This document shows positions 30,335-38,479 of a stretch of DNA of 64,000 nt, in pieces (position 1 is the first letter of the stretch; each line of letters begins with the position of its first letter). Under the pieces are notes generated by a model. That model worked only from the letters and a program-made list of their open reading frames with translations, had not been told where the DNA came from and ran no database searches. The DNA comes from Thermodesulfobacteriota bacterium (GTDB lineage Bacteria > Desulfobacterota > Thermodesulfobacteria > Thermodesulfobacteriales > Thermodesulfobacteriaceae), in assembly GCA_013153525.1 (NCBI GenBank), contig JAADEG010000033.1, forward strand, positions 38,739-102,738. Direction: 5' to 3'. Both the position numbers and the translations under genes were made by a program.

Positions 30335-31285
30335 ATGGCAAGAGACAAGTTAATTTTTGGTCCTGTTAAGTCAAGAAGATTGGGAAGGTCTCTTGGACTT
30401 GAACTCGTTCCAAAAAAGGTATGCAGTATGGATTGCGTGTATTGTGAAGTTGGCAGAACGACCTTGCTTACCCTTGAAAGAAAACCTTATTATCCCTGGG
30501 AAAAAATAGAAGAAGCTATAATTACTGCTTCTAAAATTCAAGACAAGTTTGATGTTTTTACATTTACGGGAAGTGGAGAACCTACTCTTAACTCTTTTTT
30601 TGAAGACGCTGTTTTTCTTGCCAAAAAATTGATAAAAAAACCGATAGCACTTCTTACTAATAGCTCTCTTTTATGGATGAAATCCGTGAGAAGTGCAGTG
30701 TGTGAGTTTGACATAGTGCTTCCCTCCTTAGACGCAGGTACAGAAGAGGCGTTTTTAAAAGTTAATCAGCCTTGCAAAGGGCTTAAGCTTGAAGCTATAG
30801 TAGAAGGGCTCAAAGCACTTAGTAAAGAAAAAAAGGGTAAGGTGTGGGTTGAAGTTTTACTCGTTAAAGGATTAAACGACGACTTGGAAAACCTTAGTGC
30901 AATCAAAAAAGTACTAAACGAGGTATCACCTGATAAAGTACAACTAAATACCGTGGTAAGACCCGGTGCACTAAGTAACATCCTTCCACTTTCTTACGAA
31001 GAGTTAAAAAAGATTGCAGAATTTTTTGGAGACAAAGCTGAAGTAGTCGTAGATTCTACGAGTATAGACAGGTTTAAAAGACTCGTTGAAAAAGGAATAA
31101 GCAGAAAGAAACTTGAAGAAGAGCTTATAGCCTATGTAAAAAGACGCCCTGCAACTTTTGAAGAACTTCTGTCTGCTCTTGACGCAGAGGAAAAAGTCTT
31201 AAGCCTTGTTATAGATTCGTTACTTAAAGAAAATAAATTACAAAAAAAATTGCACGAAGACAAAATTTATTATATAGTATATTAA
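30335..31285 (+). CDS. Radical SAM protein with C-terminal winged-helix-like region
   Basis: VCSMDCVYCEVGRTT CxxxCxxC cluster motif; FTFTGSGEPTLN. Confidence 0.9.
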   Translation: MARDKLIFGPVKSRRLGRSLGLELVPKKVCSMDCVYCEVGRTTLLTLERKPYYPWEKIEEAIITASKIQDKFDVFTFTGSGEPTLNSFFEDAVFLAKKLIKKPIALLTNSSLLWMKSVRSAVCEFDIVLPSLDAGTEEAFLKVNQPCKGLKLEAIVEGLKALSKEKKGKVWVEVLLVKGLNDDLENLSAIKKVLNEVSPDKVQLNTVVRPGALSNILPLSYEELKKIAEFFGDKAEVVVDSTSIDRFKRLVEKGISRKKLEEELIAYVKRRPATFEELLSALDAEEKVLSLVIDSLLKENKLQKKLHEDKIYYIVY

Positions 31286-31815
31286 TGGAGCAAAAGAAGT
31301 ACAAAAAGGTAATAGAAGCTCTTTTAATTTGTGGAGGTAAGCCTTTAAAGTTAAAGGAAATTTCAAAGATATGCGACGACCTACCGTTAGAATTGGTAAG
31401 GAAGATAATAGAGGAGTTAAAAGAGGAATACAAAGACAGAGGGGTTCAGTTAGTAGAAGTTGCAGGTGGTTTTAGAATGGAGAGTAATCCGGAGGTTGCT
31501 TCGTACTTAAAAAGGTTGTTCAAGCCAAAGGGATTTAAGTGGACGAAACCACTTCTTGAAACTCTTGCGATAATTGCCTACTTTCAGCCTATTACGAGGG
31601 CAGAAATTTCTGCAAAAAGAGGGGGAGTAGATGTAAGTGGAAGTATAAAGGTGCTTCTTGAAAAGGGGTTTATTGAGGTAGCTGGTAGAAAAGAAGTTCC
31701 AGGAAGACCTATTCTTTATAGAACGAGCAAATTTTTTTTAGAGTACTTTGGACTTAAGTCCGTAAGTGATCTTCCTCCACTTGAAGAGCTTAAAAAACTC
31801 GTAAGGCAGGATTAA
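31285..31815 (+). CDS. scpB: Segregation and condensation protein B
   Basis: [44 protein letters not shown]-like; [18 protein letters not shown]. Confidence 0.94.
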   Translation: [176 protein letters not shown]

Positions 31816-32271
31816 ATGGCAAAGATAAGAAAAGATGTTAAACACGAAGTAGAAGTGATTATTTACGAAGGTGGAGAAATTCCAGAGATATGGTTTTGGA
31901 ATTGCTACTTTCACCTTACCTCTCCTCCACCAGAAGGTAAGGGATTAACTCTTAGTGAAGGAGAAATAAAAGCGCTTCAAAAAGCAGTCGTTGAAAGATA
32001 CTTAATTATTATTCAAAGAGATCTTACTTTTGAGTACATCAATAAGAGATTTTACAGAGGAATTGCAAGGGCTACTACGAACATAAGAAGGTTAAGGAAG
32101 TTTTTAGAAAAAACTGGTTTGTATTCTGAATACGAAGGAATACTAAGAAGGAAGATAAAAAGGTGGTTTAAGAGATTTAAGGATACCGCAGAGGCAAATG
32201 GGAAAAAACTTACTGACTTATTTTCTGAAGAAGAGATAAAAGAATTTAAGGAAGAGGTGAAGAAGCTATGA
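31816..32271 (+). CDS. Hypothetical protein, charged helical
   Basis: Intact ORF with tight spacing to scpB and hisH. Confidence 0.6.
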   Translation: MAKIRKDVKHEVEVIIYEGGEIPEIWFWNCYFHLTSPPPEGKGLTLSEGEIKALQKAVVERYLIIIQRDLTFEYINKRFYRGIARATTNIRRLRKFLEKTGLYSEYEGILRRKIKRWFKRFKDTAEANGKKLTDLFSEEEIKEFKEEVKKL

Positions 32272-32894
32272 TAGGAATAATAGACTACAACGCAGGAAAT
32301 CTTACGAGTGTAGCAAGGGCATTGAGTGCCCTTGGTTATTCCTGGATAATTTCTTCGGATGTAAGTGAGCTTAAAAAGGCAGAAAGAATTATCTTTCCTG
32401 GAGTAGGTGCAGCAGGTTCTGCAATGGAGAGTTTAAAGAGTTTAAAATTGGACGAATTTTTAAAAGAGGCATTTGAAAAAGGTGTTCCTATTATGGGAAT
32501 ATGTCTTGGTACGCAGATAATTTTTGAAGAAAGTGAGGAGGACGGAGGGACGAAGACCTTAGGGCTTTTAAAAGGGAAGGTAAAGAGATTTCCAGAGCCA
32601 CTCGTATATGAAGGAGAAAGGCTAAAAGTTCCTCACATGGGATGGAATAAAGTGTTTTGGAAGATGGAACACCCGGTTTTTAAAGGACTTGATCCAGAGT
32701 ATGAGTATTATTTCGTGCATAGTTATTATGTTGAACCTGAAGACAGTTCAATAATAGCTGGAACGACCTTTTACGGAATAGAGTTTTGTTCTGCGATTGC
32801 TTATAAAAACATAGTAGCAGTACAATTTCATCCTGAAAAAAGTGGAAAACCTGGATTAAAAATCTTGGATAACTTTTGTAAATGGAAACCCTAA
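32268..32894 (+). CDS. hisH: Imidazole glycerol phosphate synthase glutaminase subunit HisH
   Basis: IIDYNAGNLTSVARAL; FPGVGAAGSAM; PIMGICLGTQ; VAVQFHPEKSG. Confidence 0.95.
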   Translation: MIGIIDYNAGNLTSVARALSALGYSWIISSDVSELKKAERIIFPGVGAAGSAMESLKSLKLDEFLKEAFEKGVPIMGICLGTQIIFEESEEDGGTKTLGLLKGKVKRFPEPLVYEGERLKVPHMGWNKVFWKMEHPVFKGLDPEYEYYFVHSYYVEPEDSSIIAGTTFYGIEFCSAIAYKNIVAVQFHPEKSGKPGLKILDNFCKWKP

Positions 32895-33685
32895 GGAGCT
32901 TAGTAGCAGAAGATCCAAAACTATGTAATTTAAAAACTTTTGTGTTAAAATATTACTTGAAGAAAAATGAGGTTTCAGGTGAAGCTAAGTTGTCAGATTA
33001 TGGAAAATACATCTTTCCGCTTTTAAAAGGAGAACGGGTTCAAAACTTTCCAAAATTTGAAACCAAAGTAAAAAGACTCATAAAAAAGACTTTTAAAAAT
33101 CATTTTACTCCAGAGATAGAGAAGCTCTTTCAAAAGTACTACGGAGATACTTACATAGAAGACATCTTTCAAGAATTTCTAATAAGACTCATTCAAACGA
33201 AGGATCTGATTCTCAACCTTGACTTTGTTCACGAAAAGTACTTAGTAAAAATTATAGAAAATCTTATTTATCGGCAACTTAGTTCAAACTTTAAGTTTTA
33301 CAACAAAAAGGTCAGTTTAGAGAACTTTCCTTATGTTGAAGAGGATGTCGTAGCAACAGATGCCTTTCCTTCTTATACATACGATTATACCAAGAGACTA
33401 AAAATCGTTCACTGGACGAATGTACTTTCAAAAAGGCTTAAAAAACCAGAACAAGAAGTTTTGTGTTGTTATTTATACAAGTCTTTTTTAAATAAGGAAT
33501 TTCCAACTGAGTTTTCTTCAAGTGCAGTATATAAAAGATGGGAAAGGCTTAAGAAAAAACTTAAAAATGTTTTGGGTAGGGAATTAAAAGACGAAGGTCT
33601 TGAAGAACTAAAAGACTTTTTTGAATTTTATGTGTCAGAAGTGTGTGAGAAGATGTATTATAAAAAAATAGGAATGAAGGAATGA
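32882..33685 (+). CDS. ECF-like sigma factor, CalpS-like candidate
   Basis: Region 2-like YGDTYIEDIFQEFLIRLIQ...YLVKIIENLIYRQLSSN and region 4-like LSKRLKKPEQEVLCCYLYKSFLNKEFPTEFSSSAVYKRWERLKKKLKNVL; overlaps hisH and next ORF. Confidence 0.7.
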   Translation: METLRSLVAEDPKLCNLKTFVLKYYLKKNEVSGEAKLSDYGKYIFPLLKGERVQNFPKFETKVKRLIKKTFKNHFTPEIEKLFQKYYGDTYIEDIFQEFLIRLIQTKDLILNLDFVHEKYLVKIIENLIYRQLSSNFKFYNKKVSLENFPYVEEDVVATDAFPSYTYDYTKRLKIVHWTNVLSKRLKKPEQEVLCCYLYKSFLNKEFPTEFSSSAVYKRWERLKKKLKNVLGRELKDEGLEELKDFFEFYVSEVCEKMYYKKIGMKE

Positions 33686-34500
33686 CTTCTGTACGAATAG
33701 ATCTCATTAAGAGAAGTTACTTAAATTATAAAAAACTTTTGTTAAAAGAAAAAGGTCCTTTTTTGCTTGAAAAAAAGTCAGAGCCTGAGGAAGGGGACAT
33801 CAGGGTTTTTGGAGTTTTCCCTCCGGTTTACTTACTAATTGCAGAAAAACTTAGCAGACTTCCTGACATATTTAAAGTTATACCTCTTTCTGAAGAAGTT
33901 AAACTTTCTTATCTTAACAAAACCACCCCGATGTTTATTTTTAGTGCTTTACCTCTTTGTTTGTGTGCCTTACCTTTGGAATTTTACGCTGAAAGAGCTC
34001 TACTTTTTAATTACTCAAAAAAGATAGGAAGTACTTGTAAAAACAGTATTTATAAGTGTAAGTCTTATGCCTTAAATACTATAATTCCTAAGTACAGTTA
34101 TCAAGGTAAGTTTATAGCACTTGAAAGAGAAAGATTATTAAAGTACGGATTAAAACTTGATAAAAATCACCTGATAAAAGAACAGGTTTTAATTTTACCT
34201 GAAGAGGTTAAAGCAGAAATAAAAGAAAGTTACGAATTTTTCATGTCTGCTACGCCTAAAAGTCTTTTTAAAGGAAAAAACTTTTATGGAATCGTAGAGC
34301 CACAGGACAGAACGAGTGCCAAATTAACGGTTTATTTACCAGAAACTTATAAAGGGAGGGAGGTGGAGATAAAAATAGGGAATTTTGTCGTTTTTAAGGG
34401 GGTGCTTTATGCAGAAAAACTCGTAATAAAAAACTTTCCACTTTTTTACGACTATTCTTTTCTTGAGGAGGCATTAAGTGTTCAAGTACGAAAGCTTTGA
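33682..34500 (+). CDS. Protein of unknown function between sigma factor and Lon-SAVED protease; candidate anti-sigma/protease substrate (CalpT-like)
   Basis: Position and overlaps with both neighbours; PEEGDIRVFGVFPPVY faintly resembles the MazF-type GDI.. strand; size 272 aa. Confidence 0.5.
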   Translation: MTSVRIDLIKRSYLNYKKLLLKEKGPFLLEKKSEPEEGDIRVFGVFPPVYLLIAEKLSRLPDIFKVIPLSEEVKLSYLNKTTPMFIFSALPLCLCALPLEFYAERALLFNYSKKIGSTCKNSIYKCKSYALNTIIPKYSYQGKFIALERERLLKYGLKLDKNHLIKEQVLILPEEVKAEIKESYEFFMSATPKSLFKGKNFYGIVEPQDRTSAKLTVYLPETYKGREVEIKIGNFVVFKGVLYAEKLVIKNFPLFYDYSFLEEALSVQVRKL

Positions 34501-35959
34501 ACCCTCCCATTTTGTAGCATTTTTAAAGCAAGGTCTTTTTGACGAAGAAATAAATCGGGTTTTGTCTCGGTTTAACGCTTATGTTCCTCAGGTACAATAC
34601 GAGCTAATAAAGTACATAAAACTTAAAAGTTTACCTCACCTTTCAATAAAAGTTCTCGGAGAAGCTCTTGAAGTCTCACAGGAGGATGCCCGAAGGCTTG
34701 TTTTAAATCCTTGTAAAGAATTTAAAGTAATCGTTACGGAAAATTGTAGAGCAAAACTCGTAAGAGGATTGGTGATTCCAGGAATTTCTAAAGTAATTAC
34801 GAACAACGATTGTATTAAGAGATACCTTAATACGATTTATCGTTGGTACGGAGAAGGTTTTGCAGTATTTTTTGACGCCCATTTTAGAAGTTGCAGTTTC
34901 ATGCTTCCTCTTGCAGTTGCTCTTTGCGTTAAAAGCATTCCTGAAGATGTAATCTTTACTGGAAAAATTGACGAACGGGGAAATCTATTAGAAATAGACG
35001 ACCTTGAGATCAAGTGTAAGTTTGCCAGAGAAATAAATTGCAGACTCATAACTCCTTTACACTTTTCAAATGTTGCACACATTAAGAGTTTTTTAGAAAG
35101 ACAAAAGTGGGACATCCCGTTTTACATAACTTGTGGAGAGCTTAAAGAATTAGACGCCTTTTGGGAAGCCACCCCTCTTAAACAAATTTACAAAGGACTC
35201 AGGTTTTTTGAGGCTTTAGAGTTGTTTTACAATCTTAAAAAGGAAGACTTTTGCATTATTACAGGTCAGTTAGAAGAAATGAAACACTGGAAACAACAGT
35301 GTGTTCGTTTTTGTAAGAAGGTTTGCGATATTAAAAATACCATATTTGGAGAAAAACTATTTCACTTTGGTATAAACGGTCCTGCAACTCTTGCTTTTTC
35401 CCTTGGAATTCTGTGGGGAAGTCAGGAACCCTTTTACATTTATCACTATCAATCTGGAAAGTATCACCAAATTTCCGTAAGTGATCCAAGAGAACTAAAA
35501 GAAAGAGTTAAACACAGAAAACTTATAGAATTTGAATTTTATCCAGGAGGAAGAGATCTTGCAGTGTTTTTACAACTTGCACATCACGAAATTCTCTTAG
35601 ACGCTAAAAGTTACATAGAACACAAACTAAACTCTCCTTCGTACCTTCTTATTTCTCACATAACGAGTGAAAATGTTGGAATTTTTGAGTTTAAAGAGAT
35701 CGTTAGAGAAATAGCAAGCTTGATTCAGGACATAAGAAGAGAATATACTTTTAATAACTTTCACTTTTTCTTTTCGTGCCCAGTACCTATAGCATTTATG
35801 CTTGGAGTTGCGTTTGGTCATTACGCTGATGGCGTGGTTTATAATTACCAAAAGCAAGATCATGTTTATATACCTGTAATGGAATTAAAGTTTTTAAGAA
35901 AGCTTAGAGAAGACAAAGATCAGGTAGAAGAGAGTTACGCTTATGGAATGGAAAACTGA
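34478..35959 (+). CDS. Lon-type protease domain fused to SAVED-like sensor domain, CalpL-like candidate
   Basis: GFAVFFDAHFRSCSFMLPLAVALCVKSIPEDVIFTGKIDERGNLLEIDDLEIKCKFAREINCRLITP aligns to Lon S16 core with Ser140/Lys179; C-terminal HFFFSCPVPIAFMLGVAFGHYADGVVYNYQKQDHVYIPVMEL SAVED-like; GTG start with GAGGAGG SD. Confidence 0.75.
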   Translation: MFKYESFEPSHFVAFLKQGLFDEEINRVLSRFNAYVPQVQYELIKYIKLKSLPHLSIKVLGEALEVSQEDARRLVLNPCKEFKVIVTENCRAKLVRGLVIPGISKVITNNDCIKRYLNTIYRWYGEGFAVFFDAHFRSCSFMLPLAVALCVKSIPEDVIFTGKIDERGNLLEIDDLEIKCKFAREINCRLITPLHFSNVAHIKSFLERQKWDIPFYITCGELKELDAFWEATPLKQIYKGLRFFEALELFYNLKKEDFCIITGQLEEMKHWKQQCVRFCKKVCDIKNTIFGEKLFHFGINGPATLAFSLGILWGSQEPFYIYHYQSGKYHQISVSDPRELKERVKHRKLIEFEFYPGGRDLAVFLQLAHHEILLDAKSYIEHKLNSPSYLLISHITSENVGIFEFKEIVREIASLIQDIRREYTFNNFHFFFSCPVPIAFMLGVAFGHYADGVVYNYQKQDHVYIPVMELKFLRKLREDKDQVEESYAYGMEN

Positions 35960-37259
35960 TTCTGTTGAAAAAGAATTTGTTCAAAGTGCCTTATACGAAG
36001 ATGTACTGTTTTTCCAGGTAAAAGACCTTGTTAAGCGTATAAAGTCTCTTCTTGAAGGAAACTTTCCTGCAATATGGGTAGAAGGAGAAGTAAGTCATCT
36101 AAGGCACAGCCAGAGTGGAAATGTTTATTTCAACTTAATAGACGAAGACGCAGTGTTAAAAGCAATCGTTTTTAGTACTAACAAGTATCAGGTTACACCT
36201 TATTTAAGAGAAGGAATAAGAGTTCTTTGTTTTGGAAGACTTAACTTTTATCCCCGTTCTGGTGAGTGCTTTTTTATCGTTAGACGAATGGAAGCAGTTG
36301 GAAGAGGACTTCTCGCCTTAAAAAAAGAGGCTTTGATAAAAAAGTACAAAGAATTTTTTGATCCAAACAGAAAAAAAGAGATTCCGAGGTTTCCCAAGAA
36401 AATAGCCATAATTACTTCTCTTTTTGGAGCAGCTTTAAAAGACTTCTTAAAAGTGGTTGAAAACAGGTGGAGTCTTGAAGTGTTGATTTATCCAGTAAGG
36501 GTTCAGGGAGAAGGGGCTGAAAACGAGATAGTTGAGGCTATAAAGGACATAAATACCAAGTTTAACTTCGTTGATCTGATACTTATTACCAGAGGAGGTG
36601 GTTCAACAGAAGACCTTGCTCCGTTTTACACTGAAGAAATTTTGTTAGGTATAAAAGATTCCAAAATACCTGTGGTTTCTGCAGTTGGACACGAAATAGA
36701 CTACACTATATGTGACTTGATAGCTGACAAGAGGTGTCCAACCCCATCTGCAGCAGCAAGAGAAATCGTACCAGATAAAGACGAATGGATAAAACACCTT
36801 GAGATTTACAGAAAAAAGTACGAAAGACAAATAGAAGCATATTTTAGAAATTTTGAAGCAAGGCTTTACTACTTAAAACTTCAGCTTCAAGAAAGAAGCC
36901 CTTTTTCAAAGCTTGAAAAAATAGAAACAAAGCTATCCAGATACTTTCAGGAAATTCCTTTTAGAATGGAAACTCTAATTTTGGAAAAAGAAAGAAGGCT
37001 TAAAGATGTTAAAGAGAGGTTTTTTAAAGAATTTGAGAGATTTTTTGAGAAAAAGGCGGAAATACTTAGCAAATTGAGGAGTTTGTTGAATAGTAATTCA
37101 CCTTTAAGAATTTTACAAAAGGGGTATAGTATAGTAAAAAGCTGTAAATCTGGTAAAATTTTAAAGAGGGCAGGGGAGGCAGAAGAAGGAGAGCTTCTTG
37201 AGGTAATTCTTTCGCAAGGAAGGCTCGTTGTAGAGGTAAAGGAGATCAAAGATGAGTGA
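35943..37259 (+). CDS. xseA: Exodeoxyribonuclease VII large subunit
   Basis: WVEGEVSHLRHSQSGNVYFNLIDEDAVLKAIVF; RGGGSTEDLAPF; SAVGHEIDYTICDLIADKRCPTPSAAA. Confidence 0.96.
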   Translation: MEWKTDSVEKEFVQSALYEDVLFFQVKDLVKRIKSLLEGNFPAIWVEGEVSHLRHSQSGNVYFNLIDEDAVLKAIVFSTNKYQVTPYLREGIRVLCFGRLNFYPRSGECFFIVRRMEAVGRGLLALKKEALIKKYKEFFDPNRKKEIPRFPKKIAIITSLFGAALKDFLKVVENRWSLEVLIYPVRVQGEGAENEIVEAIKDINTKFNFVDLILITRGGGSTEDLAPFYTEEILLGIKDSKIPVVSAVGHEIDYTICDLIADKRCPTPSAAAREIVPDKDEWIKHLEIYRKKYERQIEAYFRNFEARLYYLKLQLQERSPFSKLEKIETKLSRYFQEIPFRMETLILEKERRLKDVKERFFKEFERFFEKKAEILSKLRSLLNSNSPLRILQKGYSIVKSCKSGKILKRAGEAEEGELLEVILSQGRLVVEVKEIKDE

Positions 37260-37509
37260 AAAAGAAGAGCTCGGTTTTGAAGAGGCTTTAAGAGAGGTTG
37301 AAGAAATTTTAAGAGAGCTTGAGAGAAGAGACATAGAGCTTGAGAGAGCAGTAGAGCTTTACGAAAGAGGATTAAAGCTTTTAAACTACTGTGAAGAAAA
37401 ACTGAAAAACGCAAAGCTTAGAGTACAGGTAATAATGAAAGAAGGGCAGGGTTTTAGGCTTGAAACCTTGGAAAAGGCGTCAGAGTTGTTAAAAAATGGA
37501 AAAGTTTAA
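37252..37509 (+). CDS. xseB: Exodeoxyribonuclease VII small subunit
   Basis: GFEEALREVEEILRELERRDIELERAVELYERGLKL. Confidence 0.94.
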   Translation: MSEKEELGFEEALREVEEILRELERRDIELERAVELYERGLKLLNYCEEKLKNAKLRVQVIMKEGQGFRLETLEKASELLKNGKV

Positions 37510-38395
37510 CTTTACGGAATACTTTAAAGAAAAAATAGAGGCTGTAGAAGAGACCCTTATTCAATTTTTTCCTGAGTCAGAGGGATACGCCAAAAGGGTA
37601 ATAGAGGCTGCAAAATACAGCGTTCACGCTGGTGGAAAGAGGCTAAGACCTATTTTGTGCTTGGTGAGTTGTGAGATAGTTGGTGGAGACTGGAGAGATG
37701 TTTTGTTATTTGCAGCAGGTATAGAATGCATTCACACCTATTCTTTGATTCACGATGACCTTCCAGCAATGGATGACGACGACTTTCGTAGAGGTAAACC
37801 CTCGTGTCACAAGGCTTTTGACGAGGCAACTGCAATCCTTGCTGGAGACGGGCTTCAGGCTCTTGCGTTTGAATTCTTTACTCATCCAAGTCAGGTTAAG
37901 AGAGTTAGCAAAACCCGTCTCATAAAGGCTATTTACAAAATAGCTAAGGCTATTGGTTTTGAAGGAATGGTTGGTGGACAGATGGCAGACTTACTTATGG
38001 AAGGACAAGAAGGTAATACAAAGATTTTAAAGTGGATTCACACGCACAAGACGGTAAAACTCATAGAAGCGTCTGTTGTAAGTGGGGCTCTTTTAGGTGG
38101 AGGAGATGTTAAGCAAGTAAAGGCTTTAACCTCCTATGGAAGGCATCTTGGGCTTGCCTTTCAGATAGTTGACGACCTTCTTGATGTTATTGGTGACGAA
38201 AAAAAACTCGGAAAAAGAGTAGGTTCAGATCAAAAAAAACAGAAGCTTACTTATCCTTCTCTTGTTGGTCTTGAAAAGACTCGTCAGCTTGCAGAAGAAA
38301 GCATAAAAAGAGCTATAAGTGCGCTGTCCTATTTTGGTAGTGAAGCTGAACCTCTGAGACTACTTGCAAATTTCGTGTTAAACAGAGTATATTAA
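37496..38395 (+). CDS. ispA: Polyprenyl (farnesyl/geranylgeranyl) diphosphate synthase
   Basis: GGKRLRPILCL; IHDDLPAMDDDDFRRG; FQIVDDLLDV. Confidence 0.95.
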   Translation: MEKFNFTEYFKEKIEAVEETLIQFFPESEGYAKRVIEAAKYSVHAGGKRLRPILCLVSCEIVGGDWRDVLLFAAGIECIHTYSLIHDDLPAMDDDDFRRGKPSCHKAFDEATAILAGDGLQALAFEFFTHPSQVKRVSKTRLIKAIYKIAKAIGFEGMVGGQMADLLMEGQEGNTKILKWIHTHKTVKLIEASVVSGALLGGGDVKQVKALTSYGRHLGLAFQIVDDLLDVIGDEKKLGKRVGSDQKKQKLTYPSLVGLEKTRQLAEESIKRAISALSYFGSEAEPLRLLANFVLNRVY

Positions 38396-38479
38396 AATTT
38401 TTACGGGTTTGATAATGTTTTGTCTATTTGTTAACTCTGTGCCTTGATTTTTAAAAAATTCAGTGGAGGAAGAAAAGAA

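Noticed and set aside
32882-35959. Considered calling the cassette a bona fide CRISPR-associated CalpLTS system
   Set aside because: No CRISPR array, cas10 or csm/cmr genes seen in the window; only the domain composition supports the link
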